Shown piece after piece: positions 15,642 to 21,621 of a stretch of DNA of 23,487 nt. This stretch comes from a virus. Under the pieces are notes generated by a model, which saw only the letters and a program-made list of their open reading frames with translations, was not told where the DNA came from and made no database searches. The stretch covers positions 1-23,487 of the IMG/VR virus record IMGVR_UViG_3300031758_000583, one strand, 5' to 3'. The position numbers and the translations under genes are program-made. The first letter of the stretch is position 1. Each line of letters opens with the position of its first letter.

Positions 15642-15881
15642 GTGAAAGAGGAGCATGGCCAGCTGCGGGTCGGCTTGACACTTGAAGACGACTTCACTCT
15701 TACGCGCCTTAAGAACGCTGCGCAACAACTGAAGGGTGAAGCACGCGATCAGTACCTCTGGAAAACTATTTTTAAATTTGTGTGTCGTGAGCGAGCGTTT
15801 AAGTCGGTCATGGAAGAGATAGGCGTTGTGATTGACACTAATGTCGATATTTTTGAAGATTTAACAGAGGAGAAGGATTAA
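15642..15881 (+). CDS. nblA-like: NblA-like phycobilisome degradation adaptor
   Basis: A 79-residue protein. Residues 12–50 align without gaps to cyanobacterial NblA: LTLEDDFTL matches NblA LSLEQQFSL, and the NblA Arg-Glu pair of the second helix falls at exactly the same distance (R49-E50). Between them are the expected amphipathic helix, a QYLWKTIF segment equivalent to NblA DFLVQLYE, and a loop. NblA dimers bind phycobiliproteins and recruit Clp protease to dismantle phycobilisomes; NblA genes are known in cyanophages of Microcystis, Planktothrix and marine cyanobacteria. An acidic C-terminal extension (DTNVDIFEDLTEEKD) is longer than usual. It starts at GTG without a clear ribosome site. 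Supports a phycobilisome-containing host. Short length means similarity should be confirmed by profile search. Confidence 0.65.
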   Translation: MKEEHGQLRVGLTLEDDFTLTRLKNAAQQLKGEARDQYLWKTIFKFVCRERAFKSVMEEIGVVIDTNVDIFEDLTEEKD

Positions 15882-15912
15882 ATTAGTTAGTACTGGAGGT
15901 CTTACAAATACA

Positions 15913-16785
15913 ATGTCTCAGACAAGAGCTCTGCTGGAATCCTGGCAACAGCAAAACCCAGGATTATTCAGGGGTCTTCAGCAGGCTCTAAGTCGGGCGG
16001 AAGGTACTTGGCGAGGTAACGCACCTGGTTACAACGTCCTCTTTGGCGGAGGACAGTTCAACGATTATTCAAGACACCCGGACAAAGTAATCAAGTCTCC
16101 GGGAGGTTACGCCAGCGCGGCTGCAGGCGCCTACCAGTTCATGCCGGGCACGTATCAAGAAGTTGCTAGGCAGTTGGGGTTGAAAGATTTCAGTCCTGAA
16201 AGCCAGGACTTAGCCATGCTGTACAAGGTCCGACAGCGGCTGATGCCGGTGGGAGGCTTAGCAGCGCTCACCAAGGAAGGCACACTTAGTCCAGCGCTGC
16301 AGGATTATTTGGCGCCCGAGTGGGCGTCGATCCCCACGGCGGAGGGAGGGAGTTTTTACGGCCAGCCGGTCAAACGCTCGTCACAGGTCTCCGCGTGGTT
16401 TGACGAAGGAGCTCGAAACGCGTCTAAAGGTCCTGCGCCTACTGCTGCTAAACCTTCTACAGCGCAGGATAAGGCTACGGGTTTATTGAATAAATTTATA
16501 AACCTATTAGGTATAACTGGAGCTTTGCAACAGCTTGGTCCACAGTCCTCGACACAGCGTCCTGAGTTTATTGATTACTCCGAAAAAAGCACGGCTCCTG
16601 ACCCTGGTGCGGAGCTTCTGCTTGACCTTTATAAGACTCAACGCCGCGATGAGAATATCCAGCAATTGGCTGAAGAAGAAGCTGCTGTTCAATTAAGAAG
16701 AAATCAAACGGCTATTCAACAAGCGCAAGCTCAATTGCTTGCTCAGGCTTTGAGTTCTTTTGGAGCTCCTAAGTCAGTTATTTAA
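15913..16785 (+). CDS. GH104 (lambda R-type) lysozyme with C-terminal coiled coil, virion-associated candidate
   Basis: A 290-residue protein. Residues 20–165 match the lambda R transglycosylase family: AEGTW (29–33, with E30 at the place of the lambda catalytic Glu19), GGGQFNDYSRHP (45–56), AAGAYQFMPGTY (70–81), LKDFSPESQDLA (90–101) and EWASIP (136–141). The reaction is cleavage of peptidoglycan glycan strands. Unlike lambda R it has a 120-residue extension: an Ala/Pro linker, a short hydrophobic helix (LLNKFINLLGITGAL), and a long Gln/Ala/Glu coiled coil (243–280). No signal peptide is seen. The extension and its location among virion genes suggest a particle-bound entry lysozyme rather than the lysis endolysin. 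A GGAGGT (15895–15900) lies upstream. It ends with the motif LLAQALSSFGAPKSVI shared with the next protein. Confidence 0.85.
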   Translation: MSQTRALLESWQQQNPGLFRGLQQALSRAEGTWRGNAPGYNVLFGGGQFNDYSRHPDKVIKSPGGYASAAAGAYQFMPGTYQEVARQLGLKDFSPESQDLAMLYKVRQRLMPVGGLAALTKEGTLSPALQDYLAPEWASIPTAEGGSFYGQPVKRSSQVSAWFDEGARNASKGPAPTAAKPSTAQDKATGLLNKFINLLGITGALQQLGPQSSTQRPEFIDYSEKSTAPDPGAELLLDLYKTQRRDENIQQLAEEEAAVQLRRNQTAIQQAQAQLLAQALSSFGAPKSVI

Positions 16786-16816
16786 ACGTATAATCGATAT
16801 AAGAAGCTAAAAGTTA

Positions 16817-17125
16817 GTGAACTCCTTTTTAGGTGGCGCTGTTGGGTTTGGCTCTGACGTTCCCGATTATGGTTCCATCGGACCTGGGTATACAGGAGAC
16901 TACTTCGGGTCTTCGCCTACTGGGGGAACCTCTGGCGGATCTTTCCTGCAAGATTTAGGCCGTGGGATTTTAGGCGGTCTTAGCAGCCTAGGTTCAAGCC
17001 CGGCTGGATATGGCGCAGCACCAACTAGCGCAGGTGGCGGGTACACCGATCAGACAAAACAAAATATGCGAGATCTTTTAGCTATGGCGCTTCGCTCCTT
17101 TCCCACTCCCAGATCTGTGATCTGA
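16817..17125 (+). CDS. Gly/Ser-rich small virion protein with shared C-terminal motif
   Basis: A 102-residue protein from GTG 16817, very rich in Gly, Ser, Tyr and Pro (residues 1–75), so probably disordered or fibrous, followed by a short helix (TKQNMRDLLAMALRSF) and a C-terminal PTPRSVI. The last 16 residues (LLAMALRSFPTPRSVI) match the last 16 of the preceding lysozyme at 12 positions, with different codons. A TATAAT (16789–16794) lies between the two genes. No family is recognised; a virion protein that docks through the shared tail is inferred. Confidence 0.6.
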   Translation: MNSFLGGAVGFGSDVPDYGSIGPGYTGDYFGSSPTGGTSGGSFLQDLGRGILGGLSSLGSSPAGYGAAPTSAGGGYTDQTKQNMRDLLAMALRSFPTPRSVI

Positions 17126-17154
17126 GTATTTTCCAAAACTTCGAGTTAAGACCG

Positions 17155-17994
17155 ATGCCTGTTTCTCTTCCCGCATACTACGACTGGTCCTCAACTAACG
17201 CTCCGAGTGGCCCTTTTGGCGTAGAGCCTATCTCGGGCTCTGAGACTGTCTTCAATAATCTCAGTGGACAAGGCGCTTTTGGTGAAGGTGGGGCTGTAGA
17301 TCCGTTCAGTGCTTTTAACAAAAATACATCGGATCTTTCGAATGTTAACAGGCTGGCAGGAGATCTCGGCAGACTTTTCAGCTCCCCTTTTGACCCAAAA
17401 CAAAATTTAAAAGATTTAAGAGCAATAGAAAAACAAAATATTAAAAGAACAAGGAAAACAATTTCTAATGTCTATCCAGAGCTGACTGGGTTAACAGGTG
17501 AGAAATCTCGAGTTGAAGCCTACGAACAATTTGCGGACACAGTAGCTAAGTTAGGTGAGCTAGCAAGATATGATTTAGGGGTAGATCCTGATCTTTCTAA
17601 GCAATACAATCAATTTAGTACACGCGTACAAGATATACAAAATCAATATTCATTGTCTGGCCGTTTAGGTGGATATGATCAATTAGCGCTGAACCCACCC
17701 GTGGTGACTATGGATGTCGGTTCACTACGTGGAAGCACTCAATGGGGGTCGCCTGAAATTGCGGCTCAATACAATTCACTTATCGACTACAGCGGTCCAC
17801 AGACGTCTAGCTTTATCTACGGCTCGAATAGGCCCAGGGAGACTTATAAAATCCCTGATCGCTATGCTGCTCTTGAAGATCCTCGGATGGCTGCCTTAGT
17901 TTATGGTGGGGATAAAACAGCTGATGCCATTGGGCGGTACTACAACACCAGTGGCGATGTAGCAGGCTTAATGAACTACGGAAGCGTGTCCTGA
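17155..17994 (+). CDS. Unknown probable virion protein
   Basis: A 279-residue protein: Gly/Ser/Pro-rich first 70 residues, a charged helix rich in Lys/Asn (residues about 80–105), a helical middle (SRVEAYEQFADTVAKLGELA), and a Tyr/Gly/Ser-rich C terminus. It has no cysteines, signal peptide or membrane helix. It follows the Gly-rich protein by 29 nt and its TGA overlaps the next ATG (TGATG), so it belongs to the same late unit. No family is recognised. Confidence 0.6.
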   Translation: MPVSLPAYYDWSSTNAPSGPFGVEPISGSETVFNNLSGQGAFGEGGAVDPFSAFNKNTSDLSNVNRLAGDLGRLFSSPFDPKQNLKDLRAIEKQNIKRTRKTISNVYPELTGLTGEKSRVEAYEQFADTVAKLGELARYDLGVDPDLSKQYNQFSTRVQDIQNQYSLSGRLGGYDQLALNPPVVTMDVGSLRGSTQWGSPEIAAQYNSLIDYSGPQTSSFIYGSNRPRETYKIPDRYAALEDPRMAALVYGGDKTADAIGRYYNTSGDVAGLMNYGSVS

Positions 17995-18287
17995 TGAGCG
18001 ATTTCCGGCGTTCACAATCTGAGAGACGTGCGGAATCTTTCGGTCAAAGGAGATTACATCACGTCGATCGAGAGCCAAAGTTTCATCGATTGGCTGGAGA
18101 AATTTTTGGGGTTGAGTCTCGGGAAAGGGCTCGTCAACAGAACAGAGAAGTTCGCTCACGTTTGCAAGCTTCACGCCCCGTGGGCGTAGGCTTTGGTGAA
18201 AAAGATAGTTATGGACCAGATGATTCTTGGGACACGAAAGACCCCATTAAACATACACCCTCCCCAAATTACTATAATGTTCGATAA
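17994..18287 (+). CDS. Small Arg-rich protein, unknown
   Basis: A 97-residue strongly basic protein (RRSQSERRAESFGQRRLHHV and RERARQQNREVRSRL) followed by a Gly/Asp-rich tail ending in PSPNYYNVR. Starts at ATG 17994 inside the previous stop, so it is translationally coupled. Its 3' end overlaps the convergent methyltransferase-like gene by 41 nt. A nucleic-acid-binding or virion-basic-protein role is possible from charge alone. No family recognised. Confidence 0.55.
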   Translation: MSDFRRSQSERRAESFGQRRLHHVDREPKFHRLAGEIFGVESRERARQQNREVRSRLQASRPVGVGFGEKDSYGPDDSWDTKDPIKHTPSPNYYNVR

Positions 18288-18837
18288 ATTGTTTAACACT
18301 TACCTCGTAATTTAGTTGCGGCGGTAAGTAATATAAGAATCCAAACACTTTAGATTTAACAGCACTTAAATCCTGTTCTCTGATTAGTGTTGGTTTTTCT
18401 GCTAACACACACAGCGGAAAGTCGAATCCAATCTTTTGAGTGACTAGCAACGCGACTTCAGTGGAAGTTAAAAATATTATTGCTTGTCCAAGTTCGTTAC
18501 GTAACCACTTCTGATAACACAGTTCTAACCAAACACGCTGCGCTGACTTTTTGAACCTTAATGATTTTTCGAACAGCTTTATATTTTTTGGTTGCTCGTC
18601 TCCTGATAAAACACTTCTAGGAGGATATAGATAAACTTTATCTGCTTTCCACGGCTGGATTAATCCGTTTTCACGCCAAGTGAAGAAACGATCAGCTTGG
18701 ACTATCGAGTTGGCGGATTGACTAGACGCAGGATCTAAATCTATCGAACCTCCAAAGAAAGCCGCTGTGGTAGCAACTACTTCTGGCGGAGATATAAAGT
18801 CAGCATCAGTAAATGAGACCGTTTGAATATTCATCAA
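18247..18837 (-). CDS. Dam-like phage DNA adenine methyltransferase with altered catalytic motif
   Basis: A 196-residue protein. FISPPEVVATTAAFFGGSID followed by LDPASS and a downstream ADRFFT … GLIQPW match the phage N-6-adenine methyltransferase (Dam, PF05869-type) plan: PPEV, GGIDLDPASS, FFT..DGL.QPW. The C-terminal FGFLYYLPP matches the family end. Instead of the catalytic [ND]PPY the sequence reads LYPPRS (residues about 71–76). N becomes Y and Y becomes R, so normal adenine-N6 chemistry is doubtful; it may be a divergent subfamily, a binding protein or a decoy. It overlaps the upstream gene by 32 nt and lies at the 3' end of the minus-strand operon. Confidence 0.7.
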   Translation of the reverse strand: MMNIQTVSFTDADFISPPEVVATTAAFFGGSIDLDPASSQSANSIVQADRFFTWRENGLIQPWKADKVYLYPPRSVLSGDEQPKNIKLFEKSLRFKKSAQRVWLELCYQKWLRNELGQAIIFLTSTEVALLVTQKIGFDFPLCVLAEKPTLIREQDLSAVKSKVFGFLYYLPPQLNYEVSVKQFIEHYSNLGRVYV

Positions 18838-19225
18838 TTTTTTTATTGGCTTCTTTTGGGTCTACAAGATGAACACAGATTTCACTTGACTGAACCATAG
18901 CAATAAGAGCAAGATCTGATTCTGACTCTTTTTCGATAACGCGAATGATCTTGCTAAACAGAGCTTCAGCCTTCTCGTCCATACCTTCTTGAGCGACTGC
19001 TAAGTCATTCTCAAGATCTGACTTCGTTAAATACTTTGAGGTCTCCGGGTTTTCTGGATTAAATACAAGGATTCCTTCACCGAGAGCCGCTCGGTTCTCA
19101 AAATAGAGCCGAGTCATATCTGATAAGATGGTACGAACGACACCAGCGCTAATCATGCGCTCTGTTTCGTTGCCACTGAACAGATTCTTAATAAGCGCTG
19201 CGGCGCCTCGTGACAAATCAGACAT
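18806..19225 (-). CDS. Unknown helical acidic protein
   Basis: A 139-residue protein starting with MSDLSRGAAALIKNLFSG. The reading frame is open further upstream, but this ATG (19225) forms an 8-nt overlap with the stop of the HTH gene, and the upstream extension would overlap that gene for over 130 nt. It is mostly alpha-helical and acidic (KYLTKSDLENDLAVAQEGMD, KIIRVIEKESESD) and ends with a short hydrophobic tail region. No Cys knuckle, HTH or membrane helix is obvious. Operon context (HTH upstream, methyltransferase-like downstream) suggests an accessory or host-interaction role; no family is recognised. Confidence 0.6.
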   Translation of the reverse strand: MSDLSRGAAALIKNLFSGNETERMISAGVVRTILSDMTRLYFENRAALGEGILVFNPENPETSKYLTKSDLENDLAVAQEGMDEKAEALFSKIIRVIEKESESDLALIAMVQSSEICVHLVDPKEANKKIDEYSNGLIY

Positions 19226-19538
19226 AGGTAAAATTGCTCCAGGCTGCCTGCGTGATCGCGTGGATATCGTATAAGAACTTAGACGAATTCCGTTCGGTTG
19301 GGTCTGTCTTGCAGAAGTGACGACCTTCCACGAGTCCTGACTCACCTTTGGATGCAATCCCTTGATGGATAAGTTTGTCGATCGTTACAGCTGGGACATT
19401 AAGTCTTTGGCTAACGATCTTCTTTGAGACGAAAGCGTTAGTGATCTTGCCTCCCTTTTGAGCGACAAGAAGTTGAAGTGAAGCCTCGATGCTGTTGAGG
19501 GCATCGCGGATGTCTTTAATTTCGCGTGTGATGTCCAT
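19218..19538 (-). CDS. Helix-turn-helix DNA-binding protein
   Basis: A 106-residue protein. An N-terminal coiled coil (DITREIKDIRDALNSIEASL) is followed by an HTH of excisionase/cyanobacterial style (residues about 37–62, SKKIVSQRLNVPAVTIDKLI), a loop with GRHFCK, and a helix ending AITQAAWSNF. A transcription regulator is likely. Its stop overlaps the next ATG by 8 nt. The 130-nt region before it holds a 12-bp palindrome (19567) and would be the natural operator site. Confidence in DNA binding is moderate. Confidence 0.65.
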   Translation of the reverse strand: MDITREIKDIRDALNSIEASLQLLVAQKGGKITNAFVSKKIVSQRLNVPAVTIDKLIHQGIASKGESGLVEGRHFCKTDPTERNSSKFLYDIHAITQAAWSNFTYV

Positions 19539-19566
19539 GGAATAAAGGAGGGGCTCCCCTTAACCA

Positions 19567-19578
19567 CCTGGCGCCAGG
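19567..19578. promoter_or_regulatory. Perfect 12-bp palindrome, possible operator
   Basis: CCTGGCGCCAGG is a perfect palindrome 29 nt before the ATG of the HTH gene (19538) in a 130-nt gap. A second near-palindrome AGGGGCTCCCCT (19549–19560) lies between it and the ATG. Either could be a repressor site or, on the minus transcript, a leader hairpin. Confidence 0.35.
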
Positions 19579-19668
19579 CAATCAGGGCGAATTACTGCTG
19601 GTCCGAAAAGGCTAAAAGGATTACAGCACCCCTCATGTCAGCACGGCCTTTGTTACGTGTTGACTTGT

Positions 19669-20121
19669 TTAGTTTAGGAGTGCTTTTGCTTTTGTCTCGA
19701 AGTCGGAAGGGTCCTCAATCAGCAGCTCGATCAGCTTATCAAGTTTTCCAGGGCTGTCAAGCTCACGACGTTCGTTCTTAATCAACCAATATGTATATGC
19801 GTTTAATAGGTAATAATGTGTTTGTTTTGCTTTAAGCGCACCAACTTTCCACTTTTCGTAGTCAAAAGCGCTGCTGTGTCGTGAATTACCAGTTTTTAGT
19901 TCGAGTTCACGAATTTCAATCTGAAGCTCAATGTCTCGAATGGTGTATTCAAGTGAGCTAATTTTGGCCTCGCAGTCACGAGTGTCTTTAGGAGGTTGAT
20001 TGTCCGTGTAGATCCAGGTCGGAAGGTTGTCGATCTTAAATTCGTCCTCCCAAAGACAAGGGCGGCGTAGCTCAGCCGTAGAGTTCGCCGAGTATGCGGT
20101 CGATGTGTACGTTGTAATCAC
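19669..20121 (-). CDS. Unknown helical protein, coiled coil
   Basis: A 150-residue protein from GTG 20121, overlapping the end of the winged-HTH gene by 50 nt. Residues about 49–80 (CEAKISSLEYTIRDIELQIE, IRELELKTG) form a coiled coil, followed by an aromatic-rich helix (THYYLLNAYTYWLIKN) and a Leu/Asp helix. No in-frame ATG nearby downstream provides another start, so GTG with translational coupling is chosen. No family is recognised. Confidence 0.55.
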   Translation of the reverse strand: MITTYTSTAYSANSTAELRRPCLWEDEFKIDNLPTWIYTDNQPPKDTRDCEAKISSLEYTIRDIELQIEIRELELKTGNSRHSSAFDYEKWKVGALKAKQTHYYLLNAYTYWLIKNERRELDSPGKLDKLIELLIEDPSDFETKAKALLN

Positions 20122-20473
20122 CGTTTAAACAGTAGAGAGTGTGGTGTTCAAATGCGACCCTGACTACAAGATCGAGTTGAGTGAGCCGTTTTAAATGATT
20201 TCTAACCGAGCTCGTTGACTGACCGACTTCCTCGGCAATCTCAGAAAGACTAGCAGGTTGGATAGCTTTTAAGTCAAGGATTAAGCCACTGTGGTGAGTA
20301 ATCGCTTGGATTCGGCCCTGATGCCTTGGATTGTGGAAAGAGATAACTTGATTTCGAATTTCTGAAGGATAACTCGCTGAGTGATTTTGGCAGATATACC
20401 AAGCTCCTGCAGGTGCAAGATCACTTTTTCGATTTGGGGAGAAGCCTTCTGGTTGGGTGTTGGTGTTATGCAC
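20072..20473 (-). CDS. Winged-helix DNA-binding protein (start uncertain)
   Basis: The open frame is 133 residues from ATG 20473. The C-terminal half (residues about 66–120) is a winged helix: LKAIQPASLSEIAEEVGQST, then SSVRNHLKRLTQLDLVVRV and a wing ending TLYCLNG, matching MarR/ArsR-like or phage repressor folds. The first 64 residues lie inside the neighbouring zinc/HNH-derived gene in another frame and look like random sequence, so the true start may be a non-standard codon near 20290 or there may be translational coupling. No ATG, GTG or TTG start is in frame at the beginning of the winged-helix part. A regulator of the operon is likely. Confidence 0.55.
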   Translation of the reverse strand: MHNTNTQPEGFSPNRKSDLAPAGAWYICQNHSASYPSEIRNQVISFHNPRHQGRIQAITHHSGLILDLKAIQPASLSEIAEEVGQSTSSVRNHLKRLTQLDLVVRVAFEHHTLYCLNGDYNVHIDRILGELYG

Positions 20474-20970
20474 AAGTGGTATGGGTTTATACAGAATGGA
20501 TTAGAGCACCTGGAGCGCACGAAGTCACTTGATCTTAGTTTTGTCTTAAAGAACGCCTCGTAAACGAAGCGGCGAGTACGGGTCGACTGGCCGTCATCCT
20601 CGCTGTACGTGAAGCCTCGGTCCTCCGGGTACTCCAAGTGAGCTTCACGATCAATCAGGGGGCGGTTGCGCTCCAGCCATGCGTGAAATCGTGCGGCACG
20701 ACTGGAGCAAGCGGACAGCTCGCTTCGGCAGACCTCGCAGGCTTGCACCAGATCATGCGGTAACCGGACGCGTTTGCGGAACTCAGCAGGCACCAGGAGC
20801 GGTTCTGAGCGCCCGCAGAGGCAGCGCCAAACAGACAGGTCTTGGTGGTGCTCGATTCGCCAGTGACCCTGATGCTCGACCGTCTCAGGAGCCCCCGTGG
20901 GAGCCTTGAGCCCGCCGTCGTCAAGGTCAAGCAGTCCCAGAAGCGCTACTGCTCTTAGGTTCATGCCCAT
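20281..20970 (-). CDS. HNH/His-Me-derived zinc protein with HTH tail, catalytic His apparently lost
   Basis: A 229-residue protein. An N-terminal zinc knuckle pair (C50-x-C52, C78-x2-C81) is followed by a RxHAWLERN-like helix. Residues 155–167 (CSNPFCINPYHLC) match the zinc-binding loop of His-Me finger/HNH-type enzymes (I-PpoI-like C-x4-C-x4-H). In those enzymes a catalytic His sits two residues before the first loop Cys; here that position is Ser (S153), so nuclease activity is doubtful. The C-terminal 50 residues (KITQRVILQKFEIKLSLSTI) form a small HTH. A nuclease-derived regulator is the best reading. The N-terminal 130 residues are GC-rich in contrast to the AT-rich rest of the operon, suggesting a different origin. 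Starts at ATG 20970 or 20964. Confidence 0.65.
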   Translation of the reverse strand: MGMNLRAVALLGLLDLDDGGLKAPTGAPETVEHQGHWRIEHHQDLSVWRCLCGRSEPLLVPAEFRKRVRLPHDLVQACEVCRSELSACSSRAARFHAWLERNRPLIDREAHLEYPEDRGFTYSEDDGQSTRTRRFVYEAFFKTKLRSSDFVRSRCSNPFCINPYHLCITPTPNQKASPQIEKVILHLQELGISAKITQRVILQKFEIKLSLSTIQGIRAESKRLLTTVA

Positions 20971-21400
20971 GACAAGAGTCGCATGTTAGGCGCAGCATAG
21001 CACCGTAGGTGTCCCAAAGTACATTAAAGGATTATGGAGCTCACAGAGTGCAGGGAGCGCATGGAGGCGTAGTAGGTGCAGCTCGCTTTTATTTTCTTTC
21101 TTTTTTTAATAGTCCAGTCTCCAACAAGACTAGTTTGAGACAAGCGCTTTTATCTTTTTAGAGACGTCTCTTTAATGTTCACCTAATAGTTTTCTAAGAC
21201 TCTAACTTAATACGTTTATCTAGATACGACTCTAGTAACTTATCTTTTGTTAACTGTGCCCAATTTGGTTGTAGAGCGGGAGTTTTACAAAAAGTCTTTG
21301 ATGGAATTTTTTTTGGTAGCGGTTTGGGAAAATACGGCCAGCCCGTGGTTTACATATATTCTTACGAGTGTTTATACTTTGTAAAACCTGGAGGTGTACT
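20971..21400. other. 430-nt gene-free region between divergent operons
   Basis: No convincing ORF on either strand. It separates the minus-strand regulatory operon from the plus-strand fibre genes. From about 21087 it is T-rich and AT-rich. It contains a perfect 12-bp palindrome AGAGACGTCTCT (21160–21171), several GAGAC/GTCTC half sites nearby (21117–21121, 21137–21141), and two GACTCTA copies 30 bp apart (21198, 21228). A candidate promoter is at its right end. The half sites could be an operator cluster or replication-related element; no tRNA or clear terminator was seen. Confidence 0.6.
21349..21378 (+). promoter_or_regulatory. Candidate sigma70-type promoter for fibre gene block
   Basis: TTTACA (21349–21354) and TATACT (21373–21378) with an 18-nt spacer, each 5 of 6 to consensus. 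It would give a short leader containing GGAGG (21390–21394) 6 nt before GTG 21401. Confidence 0.5.
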
Positions 21401-21568
21401 GTGACTAAAACTACAGTCCGGCCTGTAGAAGAGCTTTCTTGGAAAGACTTACGGCAGAGGGCTACAGTGCTTGGTGTGCCAGCCTGGCAACTTGCCGAAC
21501 AGTTGGTGTCTCACGAGAAAGACGGCCAGCTCGTATTTCGGATCTCTCTAGATAGCACAAAGGCGTAG
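21401..21568 (+). CDS. Small unknown protein
   Basis: A 55-residue protein from GTG 21401, preceded by GGAGG at 21390–21394 with ideal 6-nt spacing. The frame is open 33 nt further upstream, but that stretch covers the ribosome site and the −10 box. The protein has two short helices (WKDLRQRATVLGVPAWQLAE) and a strand (GQLVFRISLD), so it may be a compact domain, perhaps DNA-binding by its helix-turn-helix-like spacing. No family recognised. It is the first gene of the right-hand operon. Confidence 0.6.
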   Translation: MTKTTVRPVEELSWKDLRQRATVLGVPAWQLAEQLVSHEKDGQLVFRISLDSTKA

Positions 21569-21621
21569 AATTTAGACTCCCTCGGTTAAACTGGAGAATA
21601 CGGGAGGGACTACGTTTGTAA

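Noticed and set aside
20060-20125. tRNA-like string GTAGCTCAGCCGTAGAG
   Set aside because: It resembles a D-arm but there is no matching acceptor stem, anticodon stem or T-arm GGTTCGA; it lies within coding sequence of the minus-strand genes.
11578-21049. Shared 12-mer GAGCTCACAGAG near 11579 and 21038
   Set aside because: A 12-nt match between two places in 23 kb is expected by chance several times, and flanks do not agree.
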